Assembly (NCBI GenBank): GCA_030435675.1
Contig: CM059625.1
Span: 7,254,001 to 7,318,000 of the forward strand
Direction of reading: 5' to 3'
DNA: 64,000 nucleotides
DNA from: Steinernema hermaphroditum
Lineage: Eukaryota; Nematoda; Chromadorea; Rhabditida; Steinernematidae
The translations under genes and the position numbers were made by a program. The notes under the pieces are model-generated. The model worked only from the letters and a program-made list of their open reading frames with translations, did no database searches and was not told the origin of the DNA. Position 1 is the stretch's first letter. Each line of letters opens with the position of its first letter. This document shows positions 53,361 to 62,100 of this stretch, piece by piece.

Positions 53361-53604
53361 TCTCCATTTCAAAATTATCTTCCGAAATCGTTAGGAGCGA
53401 CCGTAAAATTTCTGAGCACGTCGTGGCAGGACTCAAGGAGATTTCAAGATTTCAAAATTATTTCGCTTTGCGCTGCAGCGCAATAGTATGCCGAACGTGC
53501 GAAATAATTTTGAAATCTTGAAATCTCCTTGCGTCCCGCGACGACGTGCTCAGAAATTTTACGGTCGCTCCTAACGATTTCGGAAGATAATTTTGAAATG
53601 GAGA
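53361..53604. repeat. near-perfect 106-base-arm hairpin
   Basis: Positions 53361-53466 and 53499-53604 are reverse complements of equal length, with about three mismatches visible (around GTCGTGGCAGGACTC against GTCGTCGCGGGACGC). A 32-base loop (53467-53498) separates them. Weaker complementarity extends outside the arms (GCTCTC on both sides). Within each arm the motif ATTTCAAAATTAT appears at both ends. It is a palindromic MITE or hairpin-RNA locus. Confidence 0.8.
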
Positions 53605-53783
53605 ACATAACTCCGAGAGCAATGGCCCCCAATTTTAGACCGAAATCTATGGGCCACTCTCCGCTTTGGTGCAGCTTGCTAGTATGCTTGCTACTCATAA
53701 CAGCCTCAGTTTTGTTAATCCTACATCTAGTGCTCGCCGGCAAAATTATATTTTGTAATGTTGTAATTTTTGTGATCCAGTTT

Positions 53784-53820
53784 GGGGGTGTTTGGGTGGG
53801 GTGGTTTGGTGTGTTTGGGG
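53784..53820 (+). other. G-rich tract, possible G-quadruplex
   Basis: Four or more runs of three to five G separated by T-rich spacers (GGGGGTGTTTGGGTGGGG, then GGTTTGGTGTGTTTGGGG) lie about 100 bases upstream of the 53.9-kb gene. This is sequence composition only. Confidence 0.35.
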
Positions 53821-53923
53821 TGAAATTTTGTTCTGATCAATGTTATTTATGATGGAGCAGAAAGCAAGGGCTATTGAAGCATCTGTGATTGATCGACGTC
53901 TTTTTCAGATTGAGAGCGTCTGT

Positions 53924-54457
53924 ATGTTCCGCTACACCGACTTTGAAACGACCGTCTACTCCAGCTTGTTCGGCGAAATGGACGTCGACAGCACTCAGCT
54001 CGGAGGAACCCCATATCAAGACGTAGTCATTCGTTGCTTTGTCCACGTCGACTACCGAGGACCAAACGACTGCCGATTCCGTGCTATTCGCGTGAAGTCG
54101 ATTGAATATGACGATGCTCCTCTTGTGAACGATGCTGTATGTCCTCCGGTCATCATTTGCTACTTATGTTCGTATTGTTCTTGCAGCCATGGAATAGGAG
54201 CTGCAAATCAAAGCTGCCAATCTACGATGATGACAGCGATGATAATTACGATCCGCTTGGGCTCAGCAAGCCTAAGACACAGCGCGAGGTAAGGCTACGC
54301 AATGAATATATGATGACCGTTGCGCTTCGCCATTGGCTTTTTCCGCACGCAAGACCAGAATATCGCACCCGAAACGTGGATCAAGTTTGACGCGTTTTGG
54401 AACGACAAAACGCGATGCTACATTATCCAGCAGTATGAAGTCAGGGGCGACCGATAG
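53924..54457 (+). CDS. small unrecognised protein, three exons
   Basis: The exon after a CTTTTTCAG acceptor (exon from 53909) contains ATG 53924 (MFRYTDFETTVYSSLFGEMD). An in-phase join then leads to PWNRSCKSKLPIYDDDSDDN and YDPLGLSKPKTQRE. A further in-phase join, using the acceptor before AATATCGCACCC, gives NIAPETWIKFDAFWNDKTRC and YIIQQYEVRGDR, with the stop at 54455-54457. The result is a soluble, acidic protein of roughly 135 residues without signal peptide or membrane segment, rich in Asp, Tyr and Arg (VVIRCFVHVDYRGPNDCRFR). An upstream ATG at 53840 is also in frame if the acceptor is not used. I recognise no family. Confidence 0.5.
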
Positions 54458-54633
54458 AAGCCCAATTTTACTAACTGTTGTTGTTATTATACCATCCAGA
54501 GAATCATAAAAAAATTTTTACCTCCGAGTCATAATACAATTTGCAGGGTTCACTGAATCCCGTTATTACAATTTGCGTGGAGATGACTCCCCACGCGGAC
54601 CACAGCAGTTATGTCCGTAGGCCCGTAGGCGAA

Positions 54634-54864
54634 CTAATCGCACGAGACGGCCATCAGCACGTTCTCCTTAGGGTCCAGAACTCCGCAGGGAGGGTCGACT
54701 CCGAAGCGCTTTATGTTGGTGGTCTTGATGGCCCATCCGATGCGGCGTCCTCCAGCGTTGGTGATCTTGATGTGGTAGGCGTGCTTTTCGTCGTACGGCG
54801 CGTGGAAGACGATCTTCGAGCCGGGCTGGGTGTTGATGTCACCGGGGGGAACGGATTGAGCCAT
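54634..54864 (-). pseudogene. msp: major sperm protein (MSP), truncated
   Basis: From ATG 54864 the minus strand reads [60 protein letters not shown] and [16 protein letters not shown], matching nematode MSP closely for 76 residues. MSP is the 127-residue cytoskeletal and signalling protein of nematode sperm. Here a TAG follows immediately after SCD. The next bases still resemble MSP (FAYG) for about four codons and then similarity is lost, so the C-terminal half of the immunoglobulin-like fold is missing. No GT donor lies at the break. It is therefore a 5' fragment or pseudogene. A short truncated product cannot be excluded. Confidence 0.85.
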
Positions 54865-55430
54865 TGCTGCTGCTGGTCGACTTCCTCCTTGCTACTCAGG
54901 TCTTATATGGGCCCACAAGCGGCCATGTCTCATTTTTACCAATGAGACATTACCTGGTTTGAGTGCGTCTCGTTTGCAGATGCGTTCTTCACGAAATGCA
55001 GTCATTTGATCGTATTGACGAGTCTGAATTGGTCGTCATCGGCCGTAATGAATCTTTGCGGAGTTTCGCTCACTTCAGTATGTCTTTTTTCGCTGTCTTC
55101 TTTTCAATTTTTCTTGTTTCAGGTGCTTGTTATTCTGTTTTTACAAGGAGCGTTCTGCATCTTCGAAGAACACTTTGCGACATTCACCGGTGGTCCCACC
55201 ACGAAGTATCTTTCTTCTTTGTTTCGCGTCTTCGTGCGCTACGTTCTTTTTGTGCTGCGTGTTTTTGTAGAGTGGCTGTGCGTTGTCTGCTCGCACAGGA
55301 GTTTCGAAAATTGGTTTCGTGCGCGTTTTGTCGAGATGTGTGACAGTTCATCCCGTTGGTACACAGTTTGTTAGATTCGCGGTGCGTTCCTTGCGTGCGG
55401 GGGATATGTATTTAATCGCGCTAATTTCAG
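54865..55430. other. intergenic or unresolved upstream exons
   Basis: This stretch lies between the MSP fragment and the LC8-like exons. An ATG at 54999 opens MQSFDRIDESELVVIGRNES, which might be an upstream exon of the LC8-like gene, but I could not find a phase-consistent chain. T-rich frames at 55006-55374 look like non-coding sequence. Confidence 0.35.
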
Positions 55431-55714
55431 GAAATAACTGACTACCAGGCTATCAAGAATGCCGATGTGGCGGGCGAAATGCAACAGGAGGCAGTCGAAC
55501 GCCACTCAGGCGCTGGAGAAGTGAGCTTTAATTTCTCATTTTTGCGTCAACTGATTGCGTATTCAGGTACGATATTGAGAAAGACATCGCAGCGTACATC
55601 AAGAAGGAATTCGACAAGAAGTTCGGACCCACGCCGCACTGTGTTGACGGACGCGATTTGGGATCATACGTCACCCTTGAGACGAAGCACTTCGTCTTTG
55701 TTGTCTTTAGATAA
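55431..55714 (+). pseudogene. dynein light chain LC8-like gene with frameshift
   Basis: Two exons (55431-55520 and from 55567) match LC8/DYNLL, the small dimeric dynein light chain and hub protein. The first gives YQAIKNADVAGEMQQEAVE. Then the frame is off by two bases: the canonical ATQALEK reading is present in another frame (GCCACTCAGGCGCTGGAGAA), as if two bases had been lost after the GAA codon for Glu. The second exon returns to [33 protein letters not shown] and then a stop, where LC8 would continue YLGQVAILLFKSG. An exon-like segment 55762-55816 follows. A frameshift and an altered C-terminus suggest a decayed or strongly diverged paralog. Confidence 0.6.
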
Positions 55715-55942
55715 GTTTTCGTTTTTAGAACGTTTCTTCGTTCGCTTATTTATGTGTTTAGGATCGGCGAGAAGCGACTGCGGCCAGAAGAAGAGCTTAA
55801 TGCTGTGAACAATTGAGTTGTTGTTGTTATCTTCATGTAATTAGGTGCTGTTATTGAATTTTTTGATTTGCCTGTTAGCCTTAGTGTGATACCGTACTCT
55901 GTGATGCCCGCGCCACTTGCGTTCTGTCCCTAGCTTTCAGCT

Positions 55943-56108
55943 ATGATTTTCTACGCCATGTTCCTGGGAAGCATGAGCTGCACCTCCCCGTGGTGCTTCC
56001 CGGGCAACGCTGTAAACATTTACAGCGGCAAAGCCAGCTCAAATATTATCGTTTACTCGAAAATAGTGGACGGCGCGCATCGCGCGCGCAGCAAGCTGGT
56101 CTGTCTAT
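55943..56108 (+). other. non-repetitive leader into the satellite
   Basis: A CTTTCAG acceptor-like sequence ends at 55940. The ATG two bases later opens a frame MIFYAMFLGSMSCTSPWCFP that has no stop before the satellite and, by my reading, none through the array to the window edge. Whether it is transcribed or translated is unknown. Confidence 0.3.
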
Positions 56109-59100
56109 ATGTCTCGATGCCCTACCTCCGATGCGTCGAGCCCCCAACCTCGATGCCCTACCTCCGATGCCTCGAGTCGCCAACCTCGACACGCTTCGTC
56201 CGAAGCGTCAGCTATTCAGACAGGGAATCTGTCTATATGTCTCGATGCCCTACCTTCGAAGCGTCGAGTCCCCAACCTCGATGCCCTTCGTCCGAAGCGT
56301 CAGCTCTTCAGACAGGGAATCTGTCTATATGTCTCGATGCCCTACCTCCGATGCCTCGAGTCGCCAACCTCGACACGCTTCGTCCGAAGCGTCAGCTATT
56401 CAGACAGGGAATCTGTCTATATGTCTCGATGCCCTACCTTCGAAGCGTCGAGTCCCCAACCTCGATGCCCTTCGTCCGAACCGTCAGCTCTTCAGACAGG
56501 GAATCTGTCTATATGTCTCGATGCCCTACCTCCGATGCCTCGAGTCGCCAACCTCGACACGCTTCGTCCGAAGCGTCAGCTCTTCAGACAGGGAATCTGT
56601 CTATATGTCTCGATGCCCTACCTTCGAAGCGTCGAGTCCCCAACCTCGACACGCTTCGTCCGAAGCGTCAGCTATTCAGACAGGGAATCTGTCTATATGT
56701 CTCGATGCCCTACCTCCGATGCCTCGAGTCGCCAACCTCGACACGCTTCGTCCGAAGCGTCAGCTCTTCAGACAGGGAATCTGTCTATATGTCTCGATGC
56801 CCTACCTTCGAAGCGTCGAGTCCCCAACCTCGACACGCTTCGTCCGAAGCGTCAGCTATTCAGACAGGGAATCTGTCTATATGTCTCGATGCCCTACCTT
56901 CGAAGCGTCGAGTCCCCAACCTCGACACGCTTCGTCCGAAGCGTCAGCTCTTCAGACAGGGAATCTGTCTATATGTCTCGATGCCCTACCTTCGAAGCGT
57001 CGAGTCCCCAACCTCGACACGCTTCGTCCGAAGCGTCAGCTATTCAGACAGGGAATCTGTCTATATGTCTCGATGCCCTACCTCCGATGCCTCGAGTCGC
57101 CAACCTCGACACGCTTCGTCCGAAGCGTCAGCTATTCAGACAGGGAATCTGTCTATATGTCTCGATGCCCTACCTCCGATGCCTCGAGTCGCCAACCTCG
57201 ATGCCCTACCTTCGAAGCGTCAGCTCTTCAGACAGGGAATCTGTCTATATGTCTCGATGCCCTACCTCCGATACGTCGAGTCCCCAACCTCGACACGCTT
57301 CGTCCGAAGCGTCAGCTATTCAGACAGGGAATCTGTCTATATGTCTCGATGCCCTACCTCCGATGCCTCGAGTCGCCAACCTCGATGCCCTACCTTCGAA
57401 GCGTCAGCTCTTCAGACAGGGAATCTGTCTATATGTCTCGATGCCCTACCTCCGATACGTCGAGTCCCCAACCTCGATGCCCTACTTTCGAAGCGTCGAG
57501 TCCCCAACCTCGATACCCTTCGTCCGAAGCGTCAGCTCTTCAGACAGGGAATCTGTCTATATGTCTCGATGCCCTACCTCCGATACGTCGAGTCCCCAAC
57601 CTCGATGCCCTACTTTCGAAGCGTCGAGTCCCCAACCTCGATACCCTTCGTCCGAAGCGTCAGCTCTTCAGACAGGGAATCTGTCTATATGTCTCGATGC
57701 CCTACCTCCGATGCCTCGAGTCGCCAACCTCGATGCCCTACCTTCGAAGCGTCAGCTCTTCAGACAGGGAATCTGTCTATATGTCTCGATGCCCTACCTC
57801 CGATGCCTCGAGTCGCCAACCTCGACACGCTTCGTCCGAAGCGTCAGCTATTCAGACAGGGAATCTGTCTATATGTCTCGATGCCCTACCTCCGATGCCT
57901 CGAGTCGCCAACCTCGATGCCCTACCTTCGAAGCGTCAGCTATTCAGACAGGGAATCTGTCTATATGTCTCGATGCCCTACCTCCGATGCCTCGAGTCGC
58001 CAACCTCGACACGCTTCGTCCGAAGCGTCAGCTATTCAGACAGGGAATCTGTCTATATGTCTCGATGCCCTACCTCCGATGCCTCGAGTCGCCAACCTCG
58101 ATGCCCTACCTTCGACTTCGTCCGAAGCGTCAGCTCTTCAGACAGGGAATCTGTCTATATGTCTCGATGCCCTACCTCCGATACGTCGAGTCCCCAACCT
58201 CGATACCTCCACCACCCGAACCTTCGTCCGAAGCGTCAGCTATTCAGACAGGGAATCTGTCTATATGTCTCGATGCCCTACCTCCGATGCCTCGAGTCGC
58301 CAACCTCGATGCCCTACCTTCGAAGCGTCAGCTCTTCAGACAGGGAATCTGTCTATATGTCTCGATGCCCTACCTCCGATACGTCGAGTCCCCAACCTCG
58401 ATGCCCTACTTTCGAAGCGTCGAGTCCCCAACCTCGATACCCTTCGTCCGAAGCGTCAGCTCTTCAGACAGGGAATCTGTCTATATGTCTCGATGCCCTA
58501 CCTCCGATACGTCGAGTCCCCAACCTCGATGCCCTACTTTCGAAGCGTCGAGTCCCCAACCTCGATACCCTTCGTCCGAAGCGTCAGCTCTTCAGACAGG
58601 GAATCTGTCTATATGTCTCGATGCCCTACCTCCGATGCCTCGAGTCGCCAACCTCGATGCCCTACCTTCGAAGCGTCAGCTCTTCAGACAGGGAATCTGT
58701 CTATATGTCTCGATGCCCTACCTCCGATACGTCGAGTCCCCAACCTCGATGCCCTACCTTCGAAGCGTCGAGTCCCCAACCTCGATGCCCTTCGTCCGAA
58801 GCGTCAGCTCTTCAGACAGGGAATCTGTCTATATGTCTCGATGCCCTACCTCCGATGCCTCGAGTCGCCAACCTCGATACCCTTCGTCCGAAGCGTCAGC
58901 TCTTCAGACAGGGAATCTGTCTATATGTCTCGATGCCCTACCTCCGATGCCTCGAGTCGCCAACCTCGACACGCTTCGTCCGAAGCGTCAGCTATTCAGA
59001 CAGGGAATCTGTCTATATGTCTCGATGCCCTACCTCCGATGCCTCGAGTCGCCAACCTCGACACGCTTCGTCCGAAGCGTCAGCTCTTCAGACAGGGAAT

Positions 59101-62100
59101 CTGTCTATATGTCTCGATGCCCTACCTCCGATGCCTCGAGTCGCCAACCTCGACACGCTTCGTCCGAAGCGTCAGCTATTCAGACAGGGAATCTGTCTAT
59201 ATGTCTCGATGCCCTACCTTCGAAGCGTCGAGTCCCCAACCTCGATGCCCTTCGTCCGAAGCGTCAGCTCTTCAGACAGGGAATCTGTCTATATGTCTCG
59301 ATGCCCTACCTCCGATGCCTCGAGTCGCCAACCTCGACACGCTTCGTCCGAAGCGTCAGCTATTCAGACAGGGAATCTGTCTATATGTCTCGATGCCCTA
59401 CCTTCGAAGCGTCGAGTCCCCAACCTCGATGCCCTTCGTCCGAAGCGTCAGCTCTTCAGACAGGGAATCTGTCTATATGTCTCGATGCCCTACCTCCGAT
59501 GCCTCGAGTCGCCAACCTCGACACGCTTCGTCCGAAGCGTCAGCTCTTCAGACAGGGAATCTGTCTATATGTCTCGATGCCCTACCTCCGATGCCTCGAG
59601 TCGCCAACCTCGACACGCTTCGTCCGAAGCGTCAGCTCTTCAGACAGGGAATCTGTCTATATGTCTCGATGCCCTACCTCCGATGCCTCGAGTCGCCCAA
59701 CCTCGACACGCTTCGTCCGAAGCGTCAGCTATTCAGACAGGGAATCTGTCTATATGTCTCGATGCCCTACCTCCGATGCCTCGAGTCGCCAACCTCGATG
59801 CCCTTCCTCCGAAGCGTCAGCTCTTCAGACAGGGAATCTGTCTATATGTCTCGATGCCCTACCTCCGATACGTCGAGTCCCCAACCTCGATGCCCTACCT
59901 TCGAAGCGTCGAGTCCCCAACCTCGATACCCTTCGTCCGAAGCGTCAGCTCTTCAGACAGGGAATCTGTCTATATGTCTCGATGCCCTACCTCCGATACG
60001 TCGAGTCCCCAACCTCGATGCCCTACTTTCGAAGCGTCGAGTCCCCAACCTCGATACCCTTCGTCCGAAGCGTCAGCTCTTCAGACAGGGAATCTGTCTA
60101 TATGTCTCGATGCCCTACCTCCGATGCCTCGAGTCGCCAACCTCGATACCCTTCCTCCGAAGCGTCAGCTCTTCAGACAGGGAATCTGTCTATATGTCTC
60201 GATGCCCTACCTCCGATACGTCGAGTCCCCAACCTCGATGCCCTACCTTCGAAGCGTCGAGTCCCCAACCTCGATGCCCTTCGTCCGAAGCGTCAGCTCT
60301 TCAGACAGGGAATCTGTCTATATGTCTCGATGCCCTACCTCCGATGCCTCGAGTCGCCAACCTCGATGCCCTTCGTCCGAAGCGTCAGCTCTTCAGACAG
60401 GGAATCTGTCTATATGTCTCGATGCCCTACCTCCGATACGTCGAGTCCCCAACCTCGATGCCCTACCTTCGAAGCGTCGAGTCCCCAACCTCGATACCCT
60501 TCGTCCGAAGCGTCAGCTCTTCAGACAGGGAATCTGTCTATATGTCTCGATGCCCTACCTCCGATGCCTCGAGTCGCCAACCTCGAGTCACCAACCTCGA
60601 TACCCTTCGTCCGAAGCGTCAGCTCTTCAGACAGGGAATCTGTCTATATGTCTCGATGCCCTACCTTCCCGAAGCGTCGAGTCCCCAACCTCGACACGCT
60701 TCGTCCGAAGCGTCAGCTCTTCAGACAGGGAATCTGTCTATATGTCTCGATGCCCTACCTCCGAAGCGTCGAGTCCCCAACCTCGATGCCCTTCGTCCGA
60801 AGCGTCAGCTCTTCAGACAGGGAATCTGTCTATATGTCTCGATGCCCTACCTCCGATGCCTCGAGTCTCCCCAACCTCGACACGCTTCGTCCGAAGCGTC
60901 AGCTCTTCAGACAGGGAATCTGTCTATATGTCTCGATGCCCTACCTCCGATGCCTCGAGTCGCCAACCTCGACACGCTTCGTCCGAAGCGTCAGCTATTC
61001 AGACAGGGAATCTGTCTATATGTCTCGATGCCCTACCTCCGAAGCGTCGAGTCCCCAACCTCGATGCCCTTCGTCCGAAGCGTCAGCTCTTCAGACAGGG
61101 AATCTGTCTATATGTCTCGATGCCCTACCTCCGATGCCTCGAGTCGGTCCCAACCTCGACACGCTTCGTCCGAAGCGTCAGCTATTCAGACAGGGAATCT
61201 GTCTATATGTCTCGATGCCCTACCTCCGAAGCGTCGAGTCCCCAACCTCGATGCCCTACGTTCCGAAGCGTCAGCTCTTAAAAGGAAATTTTCTATATTC
61301 TCATGCCCTACCTCCGATGCCTCGAGTCCCCAACCTCGACACGCTTCGTCCGAAGCGTCAGCTCTTCAGACAGGGAATCTGTCTATATGTCTCGATGCCC
61401 TACCTCCGAAGCGTCGAGTCCCCAACCTCGATACCCTTCGTCCGAAGCGTCAGCTCTTCAGACAGGGAATCTGTCTATATGTCTCGATGCCCTACCTCCG
61501 ATGCGTCGAGTCCCCAACCTCGACACGCTTCGTCCGAAGCGTCAGCTCTTCAGACAGGGAATCTGTCTATATGTCTCGATGCCCTACCTCCGATGCCTCG
61601 AGTCGCCAACCTCGACACCCTTCGTCCGAAGCGTCAGCTATTCAGACAGGGAATCTGTCTATATGTCTCGATGCCCTACCTCCGATGCGTCGAGACCCCA
61701 ACCTCGATGCCCTACCTACGAAGCGTCAGCCTTCAACAGGGAATCTGTCTATATGTCTCGATGCACCCCATACGCTCGAGTCCCCAACCTCGATACCCTT
61801 CGTCCGAAGCGTCAGCTCTTCAGACAGGGAATCTGTCTATATGTCTCGATGCCCTACCTCCGATGCGTCGAGTCCCCAACCTCGATGCCCTACCTTCGAA
61901 GCGTCGAGTCCCCAACCTCGATACCCTTCGTCCGAAGCGTCAGCTCTTCAGACAGGGAATCTGTCTATATGTCTCGATGCCCTACCTCCGATGCGTCGAG
62001 TCCCCAACCTCGACACCCTTCGTCCGAAGCGTCAGCTCTTCAGACAGGGAATCTGTCTATATGTCTCGATGCCCTACCTCCGATGCGTCGAGTCCCCAAC

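Noticed and set aside
53444..53743. Minus-strand 99-codon frame
   Set aside because: It runs through the right arm of the hairpin repeat and has no other support.
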